From the NCBI GenBank assembly GCA_026987795.1, contig JALSMF010000436.1:1-6747 (forward strand): DNA of 6,747 bases. The letters are read 5' to 3'. Shown one piece after another: positions 1-5,951 of the stretch; within the stretch, counting starts at the first letter, position 1, and the number at the start of each line of letters is the position of its first letter. The notes under the pieces are model-generated. The model saw only the letters and a list, made by a program, of their open reading frames with translations, did no database searches and had not been told where the DNA came from. The position numbers and the translations under genes are program-made. This stretch comes from Bacteroidales bacterium. GTDB lineage: Bacteria > Bacteroidota > Bacteroidia > Bacteroidales > JAADGE01.

Positions 1-329
1 CCGGCAACCGTTGTTGCCGACACAATACCTGTTCTGTATTTTTTCATGTTGTGAACAGATGCGTTTTTAAGGGCTTCTTTGGCGGCAGTTATGCCGAGCA
101 ATGCCGTTCTGGTTACGGCATCGTCATCTGAAAAACCTAATCTGTATTTCAGTTCTTTATCGGATAATTTAACTTCGGCAACAGGAATTTTTCCTTTATG
201 AACAGTATCAAGAAAGGTTATTTCTCCGATTCCTGATTTTTTAGCCAAAAGAGACTCGTAATTTTCCGACACTTTATTACCGATTGCGGAAATTACTCCG
301 ATTCCTGTTATGTAAACTTTTTTGGTCAA
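1..329 (-). CDS. Beta-ketoacyl-ACP synthase (FabF/KAS II-like), N-terminal part, truncated by the window edge
   Basis: I translated 109 codons, with two bases left over at the edge. The protein begins (M)TKKVYITGIGVISAIGNKV, the classic N-terminal strand of the thiolase-fold condensing enzymes. It continues through an 'AAKEALKNA' helix to 'YRTGIVSATTVAG', which matches the 'tGvi.gT..GG' segment of FabF-type ketosynthases. The catalytic Cys and the two His lie beyond the left edge and cannot be checked. The start is taken as TTG (complement of 327-329). The in-frame codon two upstream is TAG, the stop of the carrier protein gene, and the next in-frame Met is near the end of the visible part, so no ATG start is possible. 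It is third in a minus-strand operon after a ketosynthase fusion and an ACP, so it probably condenses malonyl units onto an ACP-bound chain. Family assignment is firm; the pathway (aryl polyene, flexirubin or other type II lipid) is inferred. Confidence 0.88.
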   Translation of the reverse strand, partial: MTKKVYITGIGVISAIGNKVSENYESLLAKKSGIGEITFLDTVHKGKIPVAEVKLSDKELKYRLGFSDDDAVTRTALLGITAAKEALKNASVHNMKKYRTGIVSATTVA

Positions 330-332
330 ATG

Positions 333-587
333 CTATTTTTGATGTTTTTTTATGTACTCTGCCATTGTTTTTACCGAATAAAATATTTTTTGCCCTTCTT
401 TGGGATTTTCTGTTCTGATACCGTAATTTTTTTCTAATAATACAATAAGTTCCAGTGCATCAATAGAATCCAAGCCTAATCCTTCGCCGAATAAAGGCTC
501 GTCTGTTTCTATTTCGCTCGGGTCTGTATCTTCCAAGTTTAAAGCATCAATAATTTGTTCTTTCAGTTTTTCAATTAAACTTTCCAT
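333..587 (-). CDS. Acyl carrier protein (phosphopantetheine-binding)
   Basis: This is an 84-aa acidic protein of normal carrier-protein length. Residues 34-50 contain GEGLGLDSIDALELIVL. Ser41 in the DSID motif is the expected 4'-phosphopantetheine attachment site, and the following 'DALELIVLLEKNYGI' is the recognition helix II typical of carrier proteins. Its role is to carry the growing acyl chain in the cytoplasm as a thioester. The variant DSIDALELIVLLEKNYGI resembles, from memory, dedicated ACPs of Bacteroidota aryl-polyene/flexirubin clusters rather than housekeeping AcpP, which usually has DSLD. It lies 38 bp after the upstream ketosynthase fusion gene and only 3 bp before the TTG start of the next ketosynthase, so the three are probably co-transcribed and ACP and ketosynthase translation may be coupled. 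The stop is TAG (complement of 333-335). The ATG at 587 is the natural start. Confidence 0.92.
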   Translation of the reverse strand: MESLIEKLKEQIIDALNLEDTDPSEIETDEPLFGEGLGLDSIDALELIVLLEKNYGIRTENPKEGQKIFYSVKTMAEYIKKHQK

Positions 588-625
588 TTAGTTGTGTTAT
601 TAAATTTAAACTGCAATATTATAAA

Positions 626-2386
626 TTAAATCTTATTTTCTGTCAAATAAAGTTCTGCATAATAATTTCCGTCCGGAAAACCGTAATTTAATCTGCCGAC
701 AATACAAGCTTTAGCCTTTCCTGTTGCAAATAAAGTCTTTACATAATCAAAAATAAAGCTTTTATCGAATTTCTCTGATATAAAAACGGTATTTTCTCCT
801 TTTATTTTATGCCTGATACAAATTTCTCCTATTACAATGTTTGCAAGTGTGTAAACAAAAACTGAAGGACTCGGAAAATAATTTTCTCTGTCGTCAATTG
901 TTTTTTGATACTTGAAATCGGTATCAAGAGAAGAGCTTTCATTAGATAAAATTACGGCAATATCTTCACTTTTATAATTTAATAAAACAGAAGTATCTTT
1001 CAGTAAAATTTCTGCGGCAAGAAATCCGAGCTTGCTTAAATTATCTGCTTTGTAAAACTTAGGATATTTTATTTTATAATGCTTATAGACTGATTTTGCA
1101 AAACCGGAGAAATCTTTCTCATTTTCCGAATAAACATATACTTCTTTATTATTTACCGTAATTTTATTATCCGATATTACTGTTTTTCGTATGATTACAA
1201 GATTTGTTTCTGATTCTTCGGCGGTTTTTATTATTTTTTTTTCTTTTTCAGAAATAAGAACTGCATTACATCCTCCGAAACCTGATGCGGTTTTTAATGC
1301 AGTTTTCAGTTTAGTTCTTTTGTATTCTTTTTGTATATTTATTTTTCCGCTGACACCTGTTTTTTCAAAACCCGCCGTCCCGTAAATCTCGTTATTTTTT
1401 AAAGCTTCACAGGCAATAACGGTTTCTGCGATTCCCGCAGCCCCGAATGTATGACCTATATAGCCTTTTATTCCGGTTAAAGGCGCATTTTGCAAACCGG
1501 CAAGCTCCAAAGCCAAGCTTTCGGTTTCGTCATTATAAGGCGTAGCAGTTCCGTGCCCGGAAATAAATTCAATCTCATCAGGCTTCAGATTACTTTCTTT
1601 CAATGCATTTTTAACAGCAATCGCAAGCTCTTTCCCTGTTCTTGAAGGTCCTGATATATGGTTTGCATCATTACTTGTCGACCCGCCGGAAATTACTATC
1701 CCTGAATTATCGGATAAAGATTTTTCGGAAGTCAGTATAATAGTTGCTGCACCTTCTCCCGGGGTCATTCCTGTCCTGTTTCTGTCAAAAGGCTTGCATA
1801 CTCCCTCACTGACAGCTTTAAACGCCAGAAAACCGGACAAAGTAAATTCGGATAAAATATCAGCTCCGACTACTACTGCGTTTTTATATCTCCCTGAATT
1901 TATTAAGCGTTGTGCAACTATAACAGCCAAACTCCCGGATATACAAGCATTAGAAATTGTCAAAACATTGTCTTTCTTACCGAAAAAATCAGCTGCGATT
2001 TCGGAGGACTTCCAAAGTTTCAGTCTGTCAACCGGGAATATGTCTTTTTTACTTTTTTCGAGTAAATTTATATTGCCTTTGGTTGTAGAAACAATAAAAA
2101 CGGTATCATCTTTTTTTATGTCAATTTTTGAGCCTTTAATTGCATCGGAAACGGATAAAATTAAAAGCTTTTCATACTTCGTATATTTTTCTCTTTTTTT
2201 TGAAATTTCAGAAAACTTTTTTTCAATTTCATCGTAAGAGACAAGAGAAATGAAAACAGCTTCGGGTGACAACTCTGTATCTTCCGAGAGTTTTATTCCC
2301 GAAATTCTGTTTCTTATATTTTTAAGATTTTCATAAGATGTAAATCCTAAAGATGAGATAATATTATGCGAAGAAACGTATATCAT
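626..2386 (-). CDS. Beta-ketoacyl synthase fused to a C-terminal degenerate ketosynthase-like domain
   Basis: The protein has 586 aa, against about 400-420 for a normal ketosynthase. Residues 1 to about 380 form a complete condensing-enzyme domain. Cys148 sits in SNACISG (nucleophile), His278 in SGHGTATPYNDE, His312 in GYIGHTFGAAG, and the glycine loop GFGGCNA is at 369-375. The triad is intact, so this half should be active in ACP-dependent chain elongation. After a charged linker (about 380-393), residues 394-586 form a second domain. Its 'SPSVFVYTLANIVIGEICIRHKIKGEN' and 'LFATGKAKACIVG' segments follow the N-terminal half of a ketosynthase. At the position of the catalytic Cys it has 'FISEKFDKS', and the His-bearing half is missing. 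From memory, the tail resembles short ketosynthase-like proteins encoded separately in Bacteroidota pigment or lipid clusters. It probably acts structurally, like a chain-length factor. It appears to be first in the operon with the ACP and second ketosynthase. No in-frame ATG, GTG or TTG lies near the start of the second domain, which argues for a true fusion. Confidence 0.93.
   Translation of the reverse strand: MIYVSSHNIISSLGFTSYENLKNIRNRISGIKLSEDTELSPEAVFISLVSYDEIEKKFSEISKKREKYTKYEKLLILSVSDAIKGSKIDIKKDDTVFIVSTTKGNINLLEKSKKDIFPVDRLKLWKSSEIAADFFGKKDNVLTISNACISGSLAVIVAQRLINSGRYKNAVVVGADILSEFTLSGFLAFKAVSEGVCKPFDRNRTGMTPGEGAATIILTSEKSLSDNSGIVISGGSTSNDANHISGPSRTGKELAIAVKNALKESNLKPDEIEFISGHGTATPYNDETESLALELAGLQNAPLTGIKGYIGHTFGAAGIAETVIACEALKNNEIYGTAGFEKTGVSGKINIQKEYKRTKLKTALKTASGFGGCNAVLISEKEKKIIKTAEESETNLVIIRKTVISDNKITVNNKEVYVYSENEKDFSGFAKSVYKHYKIKYPKFYKADNLSKLGFLAAEILLKDTSVLLNYKSEDIAVILSNESSSLDTDFKYQKTIDDRENYFPSPSVFVYTLANIVIGEICIRHKIKGENTVFISEKFDKSFIFDYVKTLFATGKAKACIVGRLNYGFPDGNYYAELYLTENKI
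1234..1242 (-). other. A9 homopolymer at the ketosynthase domain junction (possible slippage site)
   Basis: On the coding strand, codons 382-385 read GAA AAA AAA ATA followed by ATA. They contain nine consecutive A, apparently the longest homopolymer in the window. The tract lies in the linker right after the ketosynthase domain. Dropping a single A would give GAA AAA AAA TAA, ending the protein at residue 384, a normal length for a stand-alone ketosynthase. Slippage or an old indel here is inference. Similar A7-A8 runs elsewhere in the window show that such tracts are common at this base composition. Confidence 0.45.
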
Positions 2387-2409
2387 TAATTTTTAGAAAA
2401 AACGGATTA

Positions 2410-2417
2410 CAAAATTA
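2410..2417 (-). promoter_or_regulatory. Bacteroidota-type -7 element (TAATTTTG) for the ketosynthase operon
   Basis: Read on the minus strand this is TAATTTTG, an exact match to the TAnnTTTG consensus. It ends 23 bp before the ATG at 2386, which would give a short 5' leader. I find no clear TTTG -33 element at the usual spacing, and the sequence is AT-rich, so a chance match is possible. Confidence 0.4.
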
Positions 2418-2435
2418 AATAAGTCAGCCGATTTA

Positions 2436-2466
2436 TAAAATAATATTTTACGAATATTAACGTTAA
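2436..2466. promoter_or_regulatory. Two small AT-rich palindromes in the divergent intergenic region (possible operator)
   Basis: TAAAATA-A-TATTTTA (2436-2450) has perfect 7-bp arms around a single central base. Six bases later TTAACGTTAA (2457-2466) is a perfect 10-bp palindrome. Both lie between the ketosynthase operon and the divergent SUMF1-fold gene, upstream of the minus-strand promoter-like element, where a dimeric regulator could act on either direction. No regulator gene is visible, and AT-rich palindromes arise easily by chance, so this is only a candidate. Confidence 0.2.
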
Positions 2467-2512
2467 GGCAAGGAATTTGTGTTAAAATACAAAAATAAAT
2501 ATGTAATAAAGG

Positions 2513-3334
2513 ATGATTAAAGAACTGCGAATGAAAGTTTATATCACATTTTTGGCAATACTCATAGGTTTTAATTTGTTTTCTCAAAAGAAAATAAAAA
2601 TGGTTCTTATAAACGGCGGAACTTTTGAAATGGGCAGCGACAGCAAACAATTTAAAGACGAGACTCCTAAACATACCGTAAAGCTCGACACTTTTTATAT
2701 AGCACAATACGAAATGAGTTTTGATGAATACAAGGCATTCTGCAAAGTTGCGGGTTTCAGTGACCCCTACGGAAAAGAGGGTTTTCCTGTTACGAATATA
2801 ACTTGGGAACGTGCCGTAATGATGTGTAACTGGTTAAGCAGAAGAGACGGTTTTGACAAAGCATACCATATTGTAAGAGACGATAAAGCAGGTATTTTTG
2901 AAGTAACCTGTAACTTTAATTCGAATGGTTATCGTTTACCTACTGAAGCTGAGTGGGAATATGCCGCAAAAGGAGGCGACCGTTCAAAGGGCTTTGTATT
3001 CAGCGGCAGTAACAGCCCGTATTCTGTAGCATGGTTCAGTGAAAACTACAAAGGAGAAGAGCATAAATCGGGTGAACTGCTGCCCAACGAAGCAGGGGTA
3101 TACGATATGAGCGGAAATGTTGCCGAGTGGTGTTGGGATTTATATGACGCAACATATTATATGCACTCCGACTCTATAAACCCTAAAGGTCCGGATGTTG
3201 GCGAATACAGGGTTTTCAGGGGCGGCACAAGACGAGATAAAATGGAACACCTTTTTATTACACGACGCTCATACCTCGAACCCAAAAAGAAAAATATGCA
3301 TTTGGGGTTCAGAGTAGTCAGGTCTAAAAAATAA
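2513..3334 (+). CDS. Exported SUMF1/formylglycine-generating-enzyme-fold protein lacking the catalytic cysteines
   Basis: The protein has 273 aa. A short basic N-terminus and hydrophobic stretch (KVYITFLAILIGFNLFSQ, about 8-25) looks like a Sec signal peptide with cleavage near Gln25. There is no lipobox Cys. The rest is one FGE-sulfatase (SUMF1) domain: 'INGGTFEMGSD' at 34-43, 'PVTNITWERAVMMCNWLS' at 92-109, 'GYRLPTEAEWEYAAKGG' at 139-155, 'AGVYDMSGNVAEWCWD' at 194-209, 'RVFRGGT' at 233-239 and 'LGFRVVR' at 264-270. True formylglycine-generating enzymes carry two Cys soon after the RGG motif; here that stretch (RGGTRRDKMEHLFIT) has none. Sulfatase activation is therefore unlikely, and a binding or structural role in the periplasm or at the surface is more probable. 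No sulfatase gene is adjacent. ATG at 2513 follows AAAGG with almost no spacing; ATG at 2531 (MKVYITF) gives a more conventional signal peptide and is an equally plausible start. The gene diverges from the ketosynthase operon. Confidence 0.88.
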   Translation: MIKELRMKVYITFLAILIGFNLFSQKKIKMVLINGGTFEMGSDSKQFKDETPKHTVKLDTFYIAQYEMSFDEYKAFCKVAGFSDPYGKEGFPVTNITWERAVMMCNWLSRRDGFDKAYHIVRDDKAGIFEVTCNFNSNGYRLPTEAEWEYAAKGGDRSKGFVFSGSNSPYSVAWFSENYKGEEHKSGELLPNEAGVYDMSGNVAEWCWDLYDATYYMHSDSINPKGPDVGEYRVFRGGTRRDKMEHLFITRRSYLEPKKKNMHLGFRVVRSKK

Positions 3335-3422
3335 TTATTAATACCGTCTTTTTAATATCCTGCATTTTCATTTTAAAAAAAGAAATTCAACACTTTGTAA
3401 TGAAGGTTTAAGTCAAATTTCT

Positions 3423-3430
3423 TACTTTTG
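3423..3430 (+). promoter_or_regulatory. Bacteroidota-type -7 element (TACTTTTG) upstream of xseA
   Basis: TACTTTTG matches TAnnTTTG exactly and lies 29 bp before the TTG start of xseA, in a 125-bp intergenic stretch. A TTTG at 3394-3397 is about 25 bp upstream, longer than the usual -33/-7 spacing of about 19. This would be the promoter of the xseA/AI-2E/DUF2339 operon. Confidence 0.45.
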
Positions 3431-3459
3431 TGTGCGTAACCGTCAAAAAACACTAAGAG

Positions 3460-4815
3460 TTGGAAAAATATATCTCTTTATCAGAACTTAATTTTCAAGT
3501 TAAAGAAAAAATTGAGCAAAATTTTTCTGACAACATATTCGTTGTCGCAGAAATTAATGAACTGAGAGAAAGCAGAGGACATGCTTATTTGGAGCTTATT
3601 GAAAAAGATGAAGACGAAAATATAAAAGCAAAAGCAAAAGCAACAATTTGGGCAAGAATATACAGTATGCTCAAGCCTTATTTTGAAACAAGCACGGGAC
3701 ACAAATTTGAAGCCGGAATAAAAGTTCTTATTTCAGTAAAAGCCGTTTTTCATGAAGTTTACGGTTACAGCCTGAATGTTATTGACATTGACCCCACCTA
3801 TACAATAGGCGAAATTGAAAAAAAGCGATTAATGATTATCAAACGTCTGGAAGAAGAAGGTGTTACTGATATGAATAAAGAACTTGATTTTCCTGTTGTT
3901 CCTCAAAGAATTGCTGTTATCTCATCTGACACGGCTGCCGGTTACGGTGATTTTATAAATCAACTGAACAAAAGCCCTTTTAACTTTTACGTCAAACTTT
4001 TTGAATCGGCAATGCAAGGCGAAAAAACAGAAGTTTCAGTAATAAATGCTTTGGAAAAAATTTATGAGGAAGAAAAGAATTTCGATATTGTCGTTATCAT
4101 CAGAGGCGGAGGCTCGAAATCGGATTTAAGCTGGTTTGATTCATACAAAATTGCTGTTAATATTGCCCAATTCCCTCTGCCTGTGCTTACCGGAATAGGA
4201 CATGAAAGAGATGCCGTAATAAGTGATATTGTTGCTTATGAATCTCTTAATACCCCTACCGCAGTTGCCGAATATATAATCAACACTGTTTCTGAATTTT
4301 ATAATTATCTGAACTCTCTATCAGAAAACTTTGCATATTCTGTTGAGAATATTTTATCCGAAAATAAAAATAAAATTTCGGAACTCGGAAACAGTATGAA
4401 ATTCATGGTAAGCCGGCTTATTATGAACCAAAAAAACAAATTGGAACTGCTCGGAACAGATTATGAACATAAGATAAAACAATTACTCAACCTGCATATT
4501 TTTCAGCTTAAGCGTTATCCCGAAAAATTAAAAACTGCCGTTAATAAAGACATAAATACTAAAATACAATACTTTGAGTTATTAAAAATAAAGCTGGAAA
4601 ATTCCGTTTCAAGTTTTTTCAGAGAAGAAAAACATAAGCTGGCTTTATTTGAACAAAAAAATAATATGTCAAACCCGTCCAATATACTAAAAGCAGGTTA
4701 CAGTTATACATTAAGTAACGGCAAACTGTTAAGAACAATAAAAGACGTTAAAAAAGGCGATGAACTGGAAACATTTCTTTATGACGGAAAAATACTGTCA
4801 ACGGTTAAAAAATAA
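3460..4815 (+). CDS. xseA: Exodeoxyribonuclease VII large subunit
   Basis: The 451-aa length is typical of XseA. The N-terminal OB-fold (about 4-112, 'SLSELNFQVKEKIEQ', 'GHAYLELIEKD', 'YGYSLNVIDIDP') binds single-stranded DNA. The catalytic core follows: 'PQRIAVISSDTAAGYGDF' (148-165), 'RGGGSKSDLSWFD' (215-227), 'LTGIGHERDAVISDIVA' (243-259) and 'TPTAVAE' (265-271). Arg215, His248 and Asp251 fall at the conserved Arg/His/Asp positions of the family. A long charged helical region (about 275-405) fits the coiled-coil part that holds XseB, and 'PSNILKAGYSYTLSNGKLL' near the C-terminus is the usual closing domain. The enzyme degrades single-stranded DNA to oligonucleotides in repair. Translation must begin at TTG: an in-frame TAA lies two codons upstream and the first internal Met is residue 70, inside the OB-fold. 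xseB normally encodes the small subunit and often follows xseA, but only 23 bp separate this gene from the next, so xseB must be elsewhere. Confidence 0.97.
   Translation: MEKYISLSELNFQVKEKIEQNFSDNIFVVAEINELRESRGHAYLELIEKDEDENIKAKAKATIWARIYSMLKPYFETSTGHKFEAGIKVLISVKAVFHEVYGYSLNVIDIDPTYTIGEIEKKRLMIIKRLEEEGVTDMNKELDFPVVPQRIAVISSDTAAGYGDFINQLNKSPFNFYVKLFESAMQGEKTEVSVINALEKIYEEEKNFDIVVIIRGGGSKSDLSWFDSYKIAVNIAQFPLPVLTGIGHERDAVISDIVAYESLNTPTAVAEYIINTVSEFYNYLNSLSENFAYSVENILSENKNKISELGNSMKFMVSRLIMNQKNKLELLGTDYEHKIKQLLNLHIFQLKRYPEKLKTAVNKDINTKIQYFELLKIKLENSVSSFFREEKHKLALFEQKNNMSNPSNILKAGYSYTLSNGKLLRTIKDVKKGDELETFLYDGKILSTVKK
3625..3642 (+). repeat. Three tandem copies of AAAGCA within xseA
   Basis: A perfect triple 6-bp repeat encodes the Lys-Ala-Lys-Ala-Lys-Ala stretch in the OB-fold of XseA (about residues 56-61). 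Because the unit is six bases, copy-number change would keep the frame. It probably reflects local sequence simplicity rather than function. Confidence 0.6.
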
Positions 4816-4819
4816 TTGT

Positions 4820-4827
4820 TAATTTTG
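4820..4827 (+). promoter_or_regulatory. Possible internal -7 element (TAATTTTG) before the AI-2E family gene
   Basis: TAATTTTG is an exact TAnnTTTG match in the 23-bp gap after xseA, 11 bp before the next ATG. It would give a nearly leaderless transcript. No -33 TTTG is visible at suitable spacing, so this may be chance in AT-rich sequence. Confidence 0.22.
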
Positions 4828-4838
4828 TTTTCTGAAAT

Positions 4839-5942
4839 ATGAGTAAATTAAGAGAGTATCCGGCAATCCTCAGGTTAACAATAATTTTATTTTTTATTGT
4901 TTTAGTATTGTATTCACTTATACAAGCTAAGCATATACTGTATCCTTTGGCTATTTCCGTTTTATTTTCATATTTGTTGTATCCTGTTGCTTCGTTTTTG
5001 GAATATAAATTAAAATTTCCGAGAGTTCTTGCAGTTTTAATCTCCGTATTGTTACTTTTGGCTGTATCAAGCGGAGCAGTAAGCATTATAATAAATCAAA
5101 TTCAAAAATTAGCAGAAGACAAAATGATACAGCAAAATGCCGGAGAAAATTTTGCGGCTTTACAGGATTTTATATCTCGACAGTTTAACCTCTCCCCGGA
5201 AGCCCAAAATGAATGGATAAAAGAAAAACTTTCCGGTTTTGCCGGTTCCGAAGGAGAAGCAAAAGTTATCTTTTTAAAAATAGCCGGTACGATAGAAGCA
5301 TTGCTGTTTATTCCTATTTTTACATTTTTTATGCTTTTTTTCAGAAACAGAGCCGAGACTTTTATTCATAAACTGGCAAAAAGAAGGCATGCCGAATTAG
5401 CCGAAACATTAATAAAACAAATATCAAAAGTTACCATTAAATATGTTACGGGCGTTACGATTGTCGTTATAATCTTAGCAATTTCCCACTCAACGGCTTT
5501 AAGTATAATCGGCGTTCGGTATCCGCTGATTTTGGGGCTGATTACGGCAAGTTTTTCTTTTATCCCGTATTTCGGAACAATAGTAAGCGGCATTGTGCCT
5601 CTGACATTTACTTTAATTGCACAAAATAATCCGTATGTTGCTATGGCTACGGCACTTTATTATATTACAATTTCACTTATTGACCATAATATTTTAACAC
5701 CGGGTATTGTAGGCGGAAAGGTTCATCTTAACCCTTTTATAACAATCTTAAGCATAATTGCCGGAGCTGCTGTTTGGGGAATTCCGGGAATGATTATTGT
5801 TGTTCCTTCTATGGCTGTAGTAAAAATAATTTGTGACAATGTTGACTCTCTTAAGCCTTTCGGTTATATACTCGGGGTTGATAAAGGCGGACTGTCAATA
5901 AAAAAAATTACTGATTTTTTTATTAATAAGAAAAAAACTTAA
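4839..5942 (+). CDS. AI-2E (PerM/TqsA-like) family membrane protein
   Basis: This is a 367-aa polytopic membrane protein of usual length for the family. Hydrophobic segments lie at about 10-28, 32-52, 60-85, 146-168, 203-226, 228-262 (two spans), 264-282 and 298-331. A soluble region at about 86-145 separates the N-terminal trio from the rest, as is usual here. Family signatures are 'FSFIPYFGTIVSGIVP' (239-254), 'IDHNILTPGIVGGKVHLNP' (281-299) and 'GAAVWGIPGMIIVVP' (309-323). Members include TqsA (linked to autoinducer-2 export in E. coli), PerM, and Na+/H+ antiporters in some bacteria. The substrate cannot be told from sequence, and an AI-2 role should not be assumed. It follows xseA by 23 bp and precedes a DUF2339 gene by 9 bp, so it is probably in one operon, though no functional link to exonuclease VII is evident. 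The ATG at 4839 places a short basic N-terminus before the first membrane span. Confidence 0.93.
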   Translation: MSKLREYPAILRLTIILFFIVLVLYSLIQAKHILYPLAISVLFSYLLYPVASFLEYKLKFPRVLAVLISVLLLLAVSSGAVSIIINQIQKLAEDKMIQQNAGENFAALQDFISRQFNLSPEAQNEWIKEKLSGFAGSEGEAKVIFLKIAGTIEALLFIPIFTFFMLFFRNRAETFIHKLAKRRHAELAETLIKQISKVTIKYVTGVTIVVIILAISHSTALSIIGVRYPLILGLITASFSFIPYFGTIVSGIVPLTFTLIAQNNPYVAMATALYYITISLIDHNILTPGIVGGKVHLNPFITILSIIAGAAVWGIPGMIIVVPSMAVVKIICDNVDSLKPFGYILGVDKGGLSIKKITDFFINKKKT

Positions 5943-5951
5943 TATTTTTTT

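Noticed and set aside
600..609. Palindrome TTAAATTTAA between the ketosynthase fusion and the ACP gene
   Set aside because: It is a short, purely A/T palindrome in a 38-bp intergenic gap within an apparent operon, with no supporting promoter or stem stability.
1191..1385. Plus-strand 64-codon ORF
   Set aside because: It lies entirely antisense to the ketosynthase fusion gene, which has clear motifs in its own frame. The translation shows no recognisable domain.
1794..2237. Plus-strand 147-codon ORF
   Set aside because: It is antisense to the ketosynthase domain, including the active-site Cys region. The length is explained by the reverse complement of a well-constrained gene, and no domain is recognisable.
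2393..2707. Minus-strand 104-codon ORF rich in Phe, Tyr and Cys
   Set aside because: It overlaps the divergent promoter region and the start of the SUMF1-fold gene in antisense. Its composition is typical of translated AT-rich noncoding strand, and no family is recognisable.
3349..3379. Possible terminator after the SUMF1-fold gene (TTTTTAA ... TTAAAAA with a 17-base loop)
   Set aside because: The stem has only seven A-T pairs and a long loop, too weak for an intrinsic terminator and expected by chance at this base composition.
3481..3702. Minus-strand 73-codon ORF
   Set aside because: It is antisense to the OB-fold of xseA. The repeated Cys/Phe residues come from the complement of Lys/Ala codons.
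4816..4838. Search for xseB in the gap after xseA
   Set aside because: The gap is only 23 bp, and no frame there can encode a 60-80-residue small subunit.
4805..5086. Minus-strand 93-codon ORF
   Set aside because: It is antisense to the end of xseA and the first membrane spans of the AI-2E family gene, with no domain evidence.
5366..5593. Minus-strand 75-codon ORF
   Set aside because: It is antisense to the conserved central part of the AI-2E family gene, with no domain evidence.
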